Shown here piece after piece: positions 1 through 7,438 of a stretch of DNA of 64,000 nt (the first letter of the stretch is position 1; the number at the start of each line of letters is the position of its first letter). The notes under the pieces are model-generated. The model was not told the origin of the DNA. It ran no database searches and saw only the letters and a list, made by a program, of their open reading frames with translations. The stretch comes from Halomonas smyrnensis AAD6 (lineage in GTDB: Bacteria; Pseudomonadota; Gammaproteobacteria; Pseudomonadales; Halomonadaceae). The stretch lies in assembly GCF_000265245.1 (NCBI RefSeq), contig NZ_AJKS02000003.1, positions 199,114-263,113 on the forward strand, written 5' to 3'. The translations under genes and the position numbers were made by a program.

Positions 1-111
1 GAATACTTCCTCGATCGCCGGGTGGTGCAGGCCCGCTCCGACGCCCAGGGCGTCGGCGAGAGCCAGCGCGTGCGCATGACCCTCGAGCCGGAACAGCAGG
101 ACGGCCCATGA
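1..111 (+). CDS. lptA: LptA, C-terminal end (partial)
   Basis: The open frame from base 1 to the TGA at 109-111 encodes 36 residues ([13 protein letters not shown]... RVRMTLEPE). This matches the C-terminus of the periplasmic lipopolysaccharide-transport bridge protein LptA, where a final beta-strand precedes a short polar tail. LptA carries LPS across the periplasm between the LptB2FGC extractor and the LptDE translocon. The stop overlaps the lptB start (ATGA), so the two are translationally coupled, as usual for lptA-lptB. The rest of the gene lies upstream of the window. Confidence 0.8.
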   Translation, partial: EYFLDRRVVQARSDAQGVGESQRVRMTLEPEQQDGP

Positions 112-833
112 AGACCCTGAGTGCCCGGAACCTGGCCAAGAGCTACAAGCGTCGCCGCGTGGTCCACGACATCAGCCTGGAGATCCAGCAGGGCCGCATC
201 ATCGGCCTGCTGGGCCCCAACGGCGCCGGCAAGACCACCTCCTTCTACATGATCGTCGGCCTGGTACGCGCCGACGCCGGCCGTGTCGCCATCGACGACC
301 GCGACCTCTCCGGCGCCGCCATGCATCAGCGCGCCCAGGCCGGGATCGGCTACCTGCCACAGGAAGCCTCGATCTTCCGCAAGCTGTCGGTGGCCGACAA
401 CATCATGGCGATCCTCGAGACCCGCCGCGACCTCGACCGCAGCGGCCGCAAGGCGCGCCTGGAGGCGCTGCTGGAGGAATTCCACATCACCCACATCCGC
501 GACAACCTGGGCATGAGCCTGTCCGGCGGCGAACGCCGGCGGGTCGAGATCGCCCGGGCGCTGGCCACCGAGCCCGACTTCATCCTGCTCGACGAGCCCT
601 TCGCCGGCGTCGACCCCATCTCGGTGGGCGACATCAAGGGCATCATCCGCCAGCTCAAGGCGCGCGAGATCGGCGTGCTGATCACCGACCACAACGTGCG
701 CGAGACGCTGGACATCTGCGACGGCGCCTACATCGTCGGCGACGGCCAGATCATCGCCGAGGGTGACGCCGAGGAGATCCTCGCCAACCAGCGGGTGCGC
801 GACGTCTACCTGGGCCAGGACTTCCGCCTCTGA
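108..833 (+). CDS. lptB: LPS export ABC transporter ATPase LptB
   Basis: This is the cytoplasmic ATPase that powers LPS extraction from the inner membrane with LptFGC. The protein has 241 residues, the family length. Visible motifs are Walker [10 protein letters not shown] (about residues 36-44), a Q-loop (YLPQE), the ABC signature LSGGERRR (about 138-145), Walker B ILLDEP followed by FAGVDP, and the switch histidine in ITDHN. The start overlaps the lptA stop by four bases. The gene order lptA-lptB-rpoN-hpf-ptsN is conserved in gammaproteobacteria. Nothing is missing or unusual. Confidence 0.97.
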   Translation: MKTLSARNLAKSYKRRRVVHDISLEIQQGRIIGLLGPNGAGKTTSFYMIVGLVRADAGRVAIDDRDLSGAAMHQRAQAGIGYLPQEASIFRKLSVADNIMAILETRRDLDRSGRKARLEALLEEFHITHIRDNLGMSLSGGERRRVEIARALATEPDFILLDEPFAGVDPISVGDIKGIIRQLKAREIGVLITDHNVRETLDICDGAYIVGDGQIIAEGDAEEILANQRVRDVYLGQDFRL

Positions 834-837
834 CCCA

Positions 838-864
838 TTGGTCTTCGCAAGTCACTGATATACT
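838..864 (+). promoter_or_regulatory. possible extended -10 (sigma-70) promoter before rpoN
   Basis: TATACT at 859-864 is preceded by TGA (856-858), forming an extended -10 element (TGnTATACT). The best -35 is TTGGTC at 838-843, with a short 15-base spacer. It lies between lptB and rpoN and would give basal rpoN transcription independent of sigma-54. Confidence 0.4.
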
Positions 865-898
865 GCCGCCATGCACGGACGGGCATGGTGATTGCCGT

Positions 899-914
899 TG
901 GCACGCTAATTGCT
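899..914 (+). promoter_or_regulatory. sigma-54 (-24/-12) promoter upstream of rpoN
   Basis: TGGCACG at 899-905, four bases, then TTGCT at 910-914 matches the sigma-54 consensus TGGCAC(G)-N4-TTGC exactly. The invariant GG (900-901) and GC (912-913) are ten bases apart. Transcription would start near base 925, about 65 bases before the rpoN start, so rpoN is probably autoregulated. No enhancer-binding-protein site was identified. Confidence 0.7.
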
Positions 915-990
915 GCGAACACGCTTGCATGGCGGACGCCCGGGCACTAGGGTGGAAGACCTCTTCACCGCAGGATCGGACCGCTCGCCC

Positions 991-2391
991 ATGGCCATGA
1001 AGGCATCCCTTCAACTGCGTGTCGGCACCCAGCTGACCATGACCCCTCAGCTGCAGCAGGCCATCGGCCTGCTGCAGCTCTCGACCCTCGATCTGCGCCA
1101 GGAGGTCCAGCAGGCCCTCGAGGCCAATCCCATGCTCGAGCTCGAGGACGACTTCGGCGAACAGGCCGTCAGCGAGACGCCGGACGACGACTGGTCGGAC
1201 GAGATCCCGGAAGAGCTCAGCGTCGACAGCGACTGGTCCGACACCTTCCAGGACGCCGGCGGCAGCGGTGAGGCCCCCGACTTCGAGCGCCAGGCCGCCG
1301 GCCAGAGCCTGCAGAGCCATCTCGTCTGGCAGCTGGCGATGAGCGGTCTCGATGAGCGCGAGAGGCGCATCGCCGAGAGCCTGATCGATGCCGTGACCCC
1401 GGACGGCTATCTGGATCAGCCGCTGGACGAGCTGCGCGATGGCCTGCGCGCCCAGGGCCTCGAGGGGCTCGCCACCCGCGAGGTCGAAGCGGTGCTGCTG
1501 CGCCTGCAGCAGTTCGAGCCCACCGGGGTGTTCGCCCGCGATCTGCGCGAGTGCCTGCTGCTGCAGCTCGCCACCCTGCCCGACGACACCCCGCTGCTGC
1601 CCCAGGCCCGGCGCCTGGTGCGCCAGTTCCTGGAGGCCCTGGCCGGCAACGATCGCCGGCTGCTCAAGCGGCGCCTGGGGCTCGATGACGACACCCTCGA
1701 CGAGGTCATCGCCCTGATCCGCGGCCTCGACCCACGGCCGGGCAGCGAATTCGCCAGCGGCGACAGCGACTACGTGATTCCCGACCTGATCGCCCGCCAC
1801 ACCCCCCAGGGCTGGCGCGTCGAGCTCAACCCCGAGGCGATGCCGAGGCTACGCATCCAGCCCGACTACGCGGCACTGATCAAGCGCGCGGACAAGAGCG
1901 ACGACAACCAGTTTCTCAAGGACCACCTGCAGGAGGCGCGCTGGCTGATCAAGAGCCTGGCCAGCCGCAACGATACCCTGCTGCGGGTCGGCCACGAGGT
2001 GATGACCCGCCAGATCGAGTTCCTCGAGCGCGGCGAGGAAGCCATGAAGCCGCTGATCCTGGCCGACATCGCCCAGGCCGTGGAGATGCACGAATCGACC
2101 ATCTCCCGGGTCACCACCCAGAAGTTCATCCACACGCCGCGCGGCGTCTTCGAGCTCAAGTACTTCTTCTCCAGCCAGGTAGGCGACGGCGAGGACGCCC
2201 ACTCCAGCACCGCGATCCGCGCCCGCATCCGCAAGCTGATCGAGGGCGAGCCGCCGCGCAAGCCGCTGTCCGACAGCAAGCTGGTCACCTTGCTCGCCGA
2301 GGAGGGCATCGAGGTCGCCCGTCGCACCGTCGCCAAGTATCGCGAAGCGATGCACATCCCGTCTTCCAGCCAGCGAAAACGCCTCGGCTGA
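991..2391 (+). CDS. rpoN: RNA polymerase sigma-54 factor RpoN
   Basis: This sigma factor directs transcription from -24/-12 promoters with AAA+ activators. From ATG 991 (MAMKASLQLRVG) it has 466 residues; ATG 997 is equally possible and matches the MK... start of homologues. Region I (LTMTPQLQQAIGLLQLSTLDL) is followed by an acidic linker, the core-binding domain and a C-terminal HTH. The RpoN box ARRTVAKYR is near the C-terminus. An in-frame ATG at 910 is rejected because it falls inside the sigma-54 promoter and adds a non-homologous leader. The gene sits ahead of the nitrogen-PTS genes, the usual arrangement. Confidence 0.96.
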   Translation: MAMKASLQLRVGTQLTMTPQLQQAIGLLQLSTLDLRQEVQQALEANPMLELEDDFGEQAVSETPDDDWSDEIPEELSVDSDWSDTFQDAGGSGEAPDFERQAAGQSLQSHLVWQLAMSGLDERERRIAESLIDAVTPDGYLDQPLDELRDGLRAQGLEGLATREVEAVLLRLQQFEPTGVFARDLRECLLLQLATLPDDTPLLPQARRLVRQFLEALAGNDRRLLKRRLGLDDDTLDEVIALIRGLDPRPGSEFASGDSDYVIPDLIARHTPQGWRVELNPEAMPRLRIQPDYAALIKRADKSDDNQFLKDHLQEARWLIKSLASRNDTLLRVGHEVMTRQIEFLERGEEAMKPLILADIAQAVEMHESTISRVTTQKFIHTPRGVFELKYFFSSQVGDGEDAHSSTAIRARIRKLIEGEPPRKPLSDSKLVTLLAEEGIEVARRTVAKYREAMHIPSSSQRKRLG

Positions 2392-2444
2392 GACCCCGCC
2401 GAAGGCGATTTCCAGAGCGTGAAAACGCGTCTGTCGCGGGGGGT

Positions 2445-2471
2445 TTGCAAGGCATCAAAAAGGGTTACAAT
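2445..2471 (+). promoter_or_regulatory. weak candidate promoter for hpf
   Basis: TTGCAA (2445-2450) and TACAAT (2466-2471) resemble -35 and -10 boxes, but the spacer is only 15 bases. The position, 32 bases before the hpf start in the 112-base rpoN-hpf gap, is reasonable. The call rests on the good -10 match only. Confidence 0.3.
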
Positions 2472-2503
2472 CGAGTCACCACCCAAGGAGCAAGGAGCGT
2501 GTC

Positions 2504-2815
2504 ATGCAAGTCAACCTCACCGGCCATCACGTGGAATTGACCGAGCCCCTGCGTGACTACGTGCAGGAGAAGCTCTCCCGCCTGGAACGTCACTACGACA
2601 ACATCACCACCGTTCAGGTCACGCTCTCCGTCGAAAAAGAACGCCAGCAGGCCGCCTGCACGCTGCACGCCGCCGGTGCCGATCTGCACGCCGAAGCGAT
2701 GGATGCCGACATGTACGCCGCCATCGACGCCCTTGCCGACAAGCTGGACCGCCAGCTCGTCAAGCACAAGGAAAAGACCCAGGCCCGCGCCCAGGGCGCC
2801 GCAAGCGTCCGCTGA
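2504..2815 (+). CDS. hpf: ribosome hibernation-promoting factor HPF (short form)
   Basis: A 103-residue protein of the short HPF/YfiA family. These bind the 30S decoding channel in stationary phase and promote 70S/100S hibernation. It begins MQVNLTGHHVELTEPLRDYV, the typical beta-alpha start, and has the basic stretch KLDRQLVKHKEK near the C-terminus that contacts 16S rRNA. It lacks the long C-terminal dimerisation domain, as expected for gammaproteobacteria. A strong Shine-Dalgarno (AAGGAG) precedes ATG 2504. It is three bases from ptsN in the rpoN-ptsN operon. Confidence 0.95.
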   Translation: MQVNLTGHHVELTEPLRDYVQEKLSRLERHYDNITTVQVTLSVEKERQQAACTLHAAGADLHAEAMDADMYAAIDALADKLDRQLVKHKEKTQARAQGAASVR

Positions 2816-2818
2816 GTC

Positions 2819-3304
2819 ATGTCTCTTGAAACCATACTTCCCCCCGAGCGCACCCTCTTCGGCGTGCCCGGGGGGAGCAAGAAACGGGTGCTGGAATTCT
2901 TCAGCACCTTCATTGCCCAGAACATTCCGAGTCTCGACAGCCAGGAAGTCTTCAGCCGGCTGATCGGGCGCGAACGGCTGGGCAGCACCGGCATCGGGCA
3001 CGGGGTTGCCATTCCCCACTCCCGCAACCCGCACTGCAAGGCGCCCATCGCCGGCTTTCTCAAGCTCGCCGAACCGGTCGACTTCGATGCCATCGACGGC
3101 GAACCCGTCGACCTGGTGTTCGTGCTGCTGGTTCCCGAGGAAGCCGACGACGCCCACCTTGCCCTGCTCGGCCAGGTGGCCAGCGTGATGAACGATGCCG
3201 AGACCCGCAGCGCCCTGCGCCGGGCCGGCAGCCAGCGCGAGCTTCACGACAGCCTCCTCGACGCCATCCGACGACAGGCACCGGCCGCCAGCGGTCGCGG
3301 CTGA
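2819..3304 (+). CDS. ptsN: nitrogen PTS EIIA component PtsN
   Basis: EIIA-Ntr accepts phosphate from NPr and regulates potassium transport and stress or metabolic functions rather than importing sugar. The 161 residues form one PTS EIIA type-2 domain. The phosphorylatable histidine is in GVAIPHSRN. It starts three bases after hpf and is followed by rapZ and ptsO (NPr), so substrate and phosphodonor genes are linked. Length and motif are normal for PtsN. Confidence 0.95.
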   Translation: MSLETILPPERTLFGVPGGSKKRVLEFFSTFIAQNIPSLDSQEVFSRLIGRERLGSTGIGHGVAIPHSRNPHCKAPIAGFLKLAEPVDFDAIDGEPVDLVFVLLVPEEADDAHLALLGQVASVMNDAETRSALRRAGSQRELHDSLLDAIRRQAPAASGRG

Positions 3305-3338
3305 GCGCCGCCGCCTCGACCAGGAGACCCGACCCGTC

Positions 3339-4238
3339 ATGCAGCTCGTCATCATCAGCGGACGCTCCGGCTCCGGCAAGTCGATCGCCCTGCAGGCCCT
3401 CGAGGACCTCGGCTTCTACGCCATCGACAACCTGCCGGCGATGCTGCTTGGCCCGCTGGTCGACGAGCTGCGCAGCGGTCAGTCCCTGCGCAGCGCCGTG
3501 GCGGTCAGCATCGACGCCCGTAACCTGCCCCACGCCCTGGAGCGCTTCCCGGCGCTGCTCGAGGACGTCCGCTCCCGCGACATCCAGTGCCAGGTGATCT
3601 ATCTGACCACCGACGCTCGCATCCTGCTGGAGCGCTATTCCGCCACCCGGCGCCGACACCCCCTGACTCGGGACACCGAGATGACGCTGGCCGAGGCGAT
3701 CGACCGCGAGGAAGACGCCCTGGCAGAGATCCGCGACCTCGCCGACCTGCTGATCGACACCTCGCGACTCTCGGTGCACGACCTGCGCGGCCGCATCACC
3801 GACCAGGTGGCCGGCCATCGCCGCGAAGGGCTGACGCTGACCCTCGAGTCCTTCGGCTTCAAGCGCGGTGTGCCGCTCGACGCCGATATCGTGTTCGACG
3901 TCCGCTGCCTGCCCAACCCCTACTGGGACCCGCAGCTGCGCGAGGCGACCGGCCGCGACAACAGCGTGATCGCCTTCCTCGAGAGCTATCCGGTGGTCGA
4001 CGAGATGGCCGCCGACATCCTGTCCTGGGTCGAGCGCTGGCTGCCCCGCTACCGGGCCAGCCAGCGCAGCTACCTGACCGTGGCGATCGGCTGCACCGGC
4101 GGTCAGCATCGCTCCACCTACCTGGCCGAGCGGCTGTCCCGGCGCCTCGCCGAGACCCAGGCCGGCGTTCGCCTGCGTCACCGCGAGCTCGGCCTGCAAC
4201 TCACGCTCCCCGCCCCGAACGACGCCAAGGATCGCTAG
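3339..4238 (+). CDS. rapZ: RNase adapter protein RapZ
   Basis: RapZ (YvcJ family) is a nucleotide-binding protein that in enterobacteria presents the sRNA GlmZ to RNase E and senses glucosamine-6-phosphate. The 299-residue protein starts MQLVIISGRSGSGKS with Walker A at residues 8-15. The C-terminal half has the family block GCTGGQHRS that contributes to RNA and metabolite binding. The frame is open further upstream to 3195, but that leader overlaps ptsN and lacks homology. ATG 3339 has CAGGAGA upstream. The GlmY/GlmZ partners are not visible here, so the exact RNA targets in this organism are unknown. Confidence 0.94.
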   Translation: MQLVIISGRSGSGKSIALQALEDLGFYAIDNLPAMLLGPLVDELRSGQSLRSAVAVSIDARNLPHALERFPALLEDVRSRDIQCQVIYLTTDARILLERYSATRRRHPLTRDTEMTLAEAIDREEDALAEIRDLADLLIDTSRLSVHDLRGRITDQVAGHRREGLTLTLESFGFKRGVPLDADIVFDVRCLPNPYWDPQLREATGRDNSVIAFLESYPVVDEMAADILSWVERWLPRYRASQRSYLTVAIGCTGGQHRSTYLAERLSRRLAETQAGVRLRHRELGLQLTLPAPNDAKDR

Positions 4239-4242
4239 TCAC

Positions 4243-4512
4243 GTGCCCAGCCGCAAGCTCACCCTGACCAACAAGCGCGGCCTGCACGCCCGCGCCGCCA
4301 CCCGCCTGGTGCAGTGCTGCCAGCCCTTCGCCTCGCGGGTCATCGTCTGCCACGGCGACCAGCAGGCCGATGCCGCCAACATCATGGCGCTGCTGATGCT
4401 GGCGGCCCCCTGCGGCACCGAGCTGACCCTGGAGGCCGACGGCGACGACGGCGAGGCGGTGCTGGACGCGCTGGAAGCCCTGTTCGAGGCCCGCTTCGAC
4501 GAAGAAGTGTGA
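4243..4512 (+). CDS. ptsO: nitrogen PTS phosphocarrier NPr (HPr family)
   Basis: An 89-residue HPr-like phosphocarrier that passes phosphate from EI-Ntr to EIIA-Ntr (PtsN). The active-site histidine is His15 in RGLHARAA. The regulatory-serine region is NIMALLMLAAP and lacks the Ser46 of HPr proteins controlled by HPr kinase. The start is a GTG at 4243, four bases after rapZ. It closes the rpoN-hpf-ptsN-rapZ-ptsO cluster. Confidence 0.93.
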   Translation: MPSRKLTLTNKRGLHARAATRLVQCCQPFASRVIVCHGDQQADAANIMALLMLAAPCGTELTLEADGDDGEAVLDALEALFEARFDEEV

Positions 4513-4555
4513 TGCTCCGCCCGTCGACGACGCCATTCCTCTACCGAGCAAGACC

Positions 4556-5095
4556 ATGCAGCTGATCCAGACCGGCAAGTATTCCCGGGTCCACTTCGAC
4601 CCCGAGCGCGACCACTTCATCAAGACCTTCCAGCCCAAGCCCGTCGATCGGCTGCGCTACCTGCTGCGCATTCGCCCCTATCCGGGGCGCAACTTCGCCC
4701 TCGTCGCCTCACGCCTGGAAGCCCTCGGCATCGCCACGCCGCCCATCGTCGAGGCTCGCCCCTATCGGCTGGTCACCGAGAACGTGCACGGCGAGCCGCT
4801 CAAGCAGCTGATCCTCGACTCCCCGGACCTGCAGGAGCAGTATCTGGACGCCCTGGTCGCCTTCGACCGTCACGGCATTCACTGCCGCGGCCTGCACACC
4901 AACAACTTCCTGGTTCGCGACGGCCGGCTGATCGCCATCGACCTCGATGCCTACAAGGCGCCGCGCTGGTGGCGCTATCCGCGCCGCGAGTATCTGGACT
5001 GCCTGAGCCGCTCGCTCAAGGGCGACGAGGCCTTCCTGTTCACCCGCCTGCTCGAGCGGCTGGGTGTGGACGAGCACTACCGCCCGAAACGCTGA
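4556..5095 (+). CDS. small kinase-like protein (WaaP/InaA/BUD32-type fold), possibly pseudokinase
   Basis: A 179-residue protein. The C-terminal half has a kinase-fold signature: LHTNNFLV, where the asparagine would bind metal, then IAIDLD in the place of the DFG-like aspartate. This resembles the lipopolysaccharide kinase/InaA superfamily. The usual catalytic aspartate (HxD before LHxxN) is replaced: the sequence reads HCRGLHTNN. The N-terminal half is shorter than a standard lobe but has a candidate lysine (HFIKTF). It follows ptsO by 43 bases and precedes a terminator, so it may end that operon. Substrate is unknown; an LPS-core role would fit lptAB only by distant proximity. Confidence 0.6.
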   Translation: MQLIQTGKYSRVHFDPERDHFIKTFQPKPVDRLRYLLRIRPYPGRNFALVASRLEALGIATPPIVEARPYRLVTENVHGEPLKQLILDSPDLQEQYLDALVAFDRHGIHCRGLHTNNFLVRDGRLIAIDLDAYKAPRWWRYPRREYLDCLSRSLKGDEAFLFTRLLERLGVDEHYRPKR

Positions 5096-5140
5096 ATACC
5101 GGCCCTCGGGCCACGACCACGCCGCGCCTGAGCGCACAAG

Positions 5141-5167
5141 AAAGCCCGCGAGTATCTCGCGGGCTTT
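5141..5167. terminator. bidirectional intrinsic terminator
   Basis: AAAGCCCGCGAG (5141-5152), a TAT loop, then CTCGCGGGCTTT (5156-5167) form a perfect 12-bp stem. The stem ends in A/T runs on both strands, and GTGTTT follows on the + strand. It lies between the converging kinase-like gene (+) and pmbA (-), so it can serve both. Confidence 0.88.
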
Positions 5168-5196
5168 GTGTTTGGAGTGTCGTTACCGTGGCCGAC

Positions 5197-6537
5197 TCAG
5201 CTGCCGGCCACGGTCATCTCGTCGATCAGCCAGCTGCCGGTGTGGATGCTGCCGCGGGTGTCGATGTCGTCGCCGACGCCGACCAGCCCCTGGAACATCG
5301 TCGCCAGGTTGCCGGCGATGGTGAATTCCTCCACCGGATGCTGGATGCGGCCGTTCTCGACCCAGAAGCCCGCGGCGCCGCGGGAGTAGTCACCGGTGAC
5401 GCCGTTGACGCCCTGGCCCATCAGCTCGGTGACCAGCACGCCGCGATCCATGCGCGCGAGCAGGGCCTCCTGGGACTCGAGCGGCGCGGTGAGGCGCAGG
5501 TTGCGGGCGCCGCCGGCGTTGCCGGTGGTCTCCATGCCCAGCCGCCGCGCGCTGTAGGCTGACAGCATGTAGCTGGCCAGCCGCCCCTGGTCGATGAAGA
5601 CGTTGTCGCGGGTCGCCACGCCATCGCCGTCGAAGGCGCTGCTGGCCATGCCGCGCATCAGTCGCGGCTTCTCCTGAAGCGAGAACCACTCGGGGAAGAG
5701 CGCGTCGCCGAGGCGGTCGCACAGGAAGGAGGACTGGCGATAGAGGGCCCCGCCGGCGATGGCGCCGAGGAAGCTGCCGACCAGCCCCGACGCCAGGCTC
5801 GGATCGAACAGCACCGGCATCCGCCCGGTGGCCGGGCGCTGGCCGCCGAGCCGACGCAGGGTGCGCCGGGCGGCGCTCTCGCCCACCGCCTCGGGGGCCA
5901 GCAGCTCACGAGGATCGCGGGCGCTGGTGTAGTCGTAGTCGCGCTGCATGCCGTGCTCGTCCTCGGCGATCAGCATGCAGGACAGCGAATGGCGGCTGCC
6001 GCGCTGACTGCCCAGGAAGCCGTGACTGTTGGCATAGACGCGCACGCCCTCGCCGCTGGACAGCCCCGCGCCGTCGGAGCTCTTGATACCCGCCTGGCCG
6101 CGCCCGGCATTCTCGCAGGCCAGCGCCAGCTCGACCGCCTCCTCGGTGGACAGCGCCCAGGGGTGATGGACGTCGAGGTCCGGCAGTTCCCGGGCCATCA
6201 GCTCGGCCGGGGCGAGCCCCGAGGCCGGATCCTCGCCGGTATAGCGGGCGATGGCCATGGCCTTCTCGACCACGTCCCGGATCGACGCCTCCGAGGCATC
6301 GGTGGACGAGGCACTGCCCTTGCGTTGGCCGACATAGACGGTCACCGCGATGCCCTGATCGCGGGACAGCTCGACGGTCTCGACCTCGCCCTCGCGCACG
6401 TTGACACCCACGCCCTGGTCGACGCTGGCGCCCACCTCGCAGGCATCGGCGCCGAGCCGGAGGGCCAGCGCCAGGGCCGCCTCGGCGCGGGTTTCCAGCA
6501 GCGACTGCTGGGCGACGGCATCGAAAGCCTGTGTCAT
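5197..6537 (-). CDS. pmbA: metalloprotease partner PmbA/TldE
   Basis: The 446-residue TldE/PmbA subunit forms a heterodimeric protease with TldD that degrades unfolded peptides and matures some RiPPs. It carries the family blocks ASSTDAS near the N-terminus and GNAGGARNL, GVNGVTGDYSRG and EFTIAGN in the C-terminal half. It correctly lacks the HExxxH zinc motif, which is in TldD. The partner tldD is 0.9 kb away, separated by darP and a repeat. It is convergent with the operon to its left and diverges from darP. Confidence 0.95.
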   Translation of the reverse strand: MTQAFDAVAQQSLLETRAEAALALALRLGADACEVGASVDQGVGVNVREGEVETVELSRDQGIAVTVYVGQRKGSASSTDASEASIRDVVEKAMAIARYTGEDPASGLAPAELMARELPDLDVHHPWALSTEEAVELALACENAGRGQAGIKSSDGAGLSSGEGVRVYANSHGFLGSQRGSRHSLSCMLIAEDEHGMQRDYDYTSARDPRELLAPEAVGESAARRTLRRLGGQRPATGRMPVLFDPSLASGLVGSFLGAIAGGALYRQSSFLCDRLGDALFPEWFSLQEKPRLMRGMASSAFDGDGVATRDNVFIDQGRLASYMLSAYSARRLGMETTGNAGGARNLRLTAPLESQEALLARMDRGVLVTELMGQGVNGVTGDYSRGAAGFWVENGRIQHPVEEFTIAGNLATMFQGLVGVGDDIDTRGSIHTGSWLIDEMTVAGS

Positions 6538-6662
6538 CGTCTTGACTCCTCACTCGACCGGCCACGCGGCCGATACACAACATGGTCGTTTGGCCAGCCC
6601 GACGCGGCGGGCTGGTATACTGGGCCGATGCCTAACGCCCCTCTCATGAATCAGGACGCCGC
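6538..6662. promoter_or_regulatory. divergent promoter region pmbA/darP
   Basis: This 125-base gap between divergent genes must hold both promoters. For darP the best element is TATACT at 6616-6621, 42 bases before the start. A poor TTGGCC at 6590-6595 (20-base spacer) is the only -35 candidate. No clear pmbA promoter could be picked out. Confidence 0.35.
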
Positions 6663-7166
6663 ATGACCCAAGATGATTTCTCTCCGGCCGACGAACGGCC
6701 CAGCAAGTCGCAGCTCAAGCGCGAGATGCATGCCCTCCAGGAGCTCGGCGAACGGCTGATCGCCATGCGCGAGGCCGAACGCGACCGCTTCCCACTGTCC
6801 GACGACCTGCTGGCGGCCATCGAGGAAACCGGCCGCATCCGCGCCCGCGAGGCCCGCCGCCGGCACATGCAGTACGTCGGCAAGCTGATGCGCCGCGAGG
6901 ACCTCGAGGGCATCCAGGCGGTGTTCGACGAGATGGACCGCGAGCAGCTGCGCCGCGACCACGCCTTCCATCGCCTGGAGCAGTGGCGCGATCGCCTCAT
7001 CGAGAACGACGACGCCCTCGAGGCCTTCATCGCCGACTACCCCGACGTCGACCGCCAGGCCCTGCGCCAGCTGATCCGCAATGCTCGCCGCGAGCGCGAT
7101 CAGGGCAAGCCGCCGACCAACGCCCGCCGGCTGTTCAAGCTGATCCGCGAGACCGCCGAGCTGTAA
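6663..7166 (+). CDS. darP: ribosome-associated protein DarP/YjgA (DUF615)
   Basis: A 167-residue DUF615 protein. In E. coli, YjgA/DarP associates with late 50S assembly intermediates and helps peptidyl-transferase-centre maturation. It has the characteristic charged all-helical sequence, KSQLKREMHALQELGERL at the N-terminus and LRQLIRNARRERD towards the C-terminus. AGGA precedes ATG 6663. Location beside pmbA is the common gammaproteobacterial arrangement. Nothing is truncated. Confidence 0.93.
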   Translation: MTQDDFSPADERPSKSQLKREMHALQELGERLIAMREAERDRFPLSDDLLAAIEETGRIRAREARRRHMQYVGKLMRREDLEGIQAVFDEMDREQLRRDHAFHRLEQWRDRLIENDDALEAFIADYPDVDRQALRQLIRNARRERDQGKPPTNARRLFKLIRETAEL

Positions 7167-7208
7167 GACGCCTCAAAAAGCCCAAGACGCTATCTCTCAG
7201 TCGACCAG

Positions 7209-7409
7209 CCAGGGATGGGCCTTCCCGGCGACAAGGCTCCGCGAGGCGCTGTGAACCCATCCCTGGGCGCTACTTTTGCCCTGCGGCGCTCTCGCATCCT
7301 GCTTCGCTTGCAGGACCGGTGCTGGCCATCCATGGCCAACCCGTTCGGCGAGAATCACCTCACCCATGGCAAAAACCCTCGCTTCACCTTGTCCCCGGCG
7401 CCCATCCCC
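7209..7409. repeat. dispersed intergenic repeat with inverted ends, copy 1
   Basis: The darP-tldD gap is almost filled by this element. The core at 7225-7280 matches 37518-37571 closely (CCGGCGACAAG, CGCGAGGCGCTGT, CCCATCCCTGGG, TTTGCC). The end CTTGTCCCCGGCG (7388-7400) matches CTTATCCCCGGTG at 37599-37611 and is roughly the reverse complement of the element's own start. CCAGGGATGGG (7209-7219) pairs perfectly with CCCATCCCTGG (7256-7266). The inside is longer here than in copy 2. It looks like a non-coding REP/MITE-type repeat; I recall similar sequences between Halomonas genes but could not check. Confidence 0.75.
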
Positions 7410-7438
7410 ATCAGTTCCGTTCCGCAGCGGCTTCCTTG

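Noticed and set aside
910..990. Longer rpoN start at ATG 910
   Set aside because: It lies within the sigma-54 promoter element and adds residues not found in RpoN proteins. The conserved start is at 991/997.
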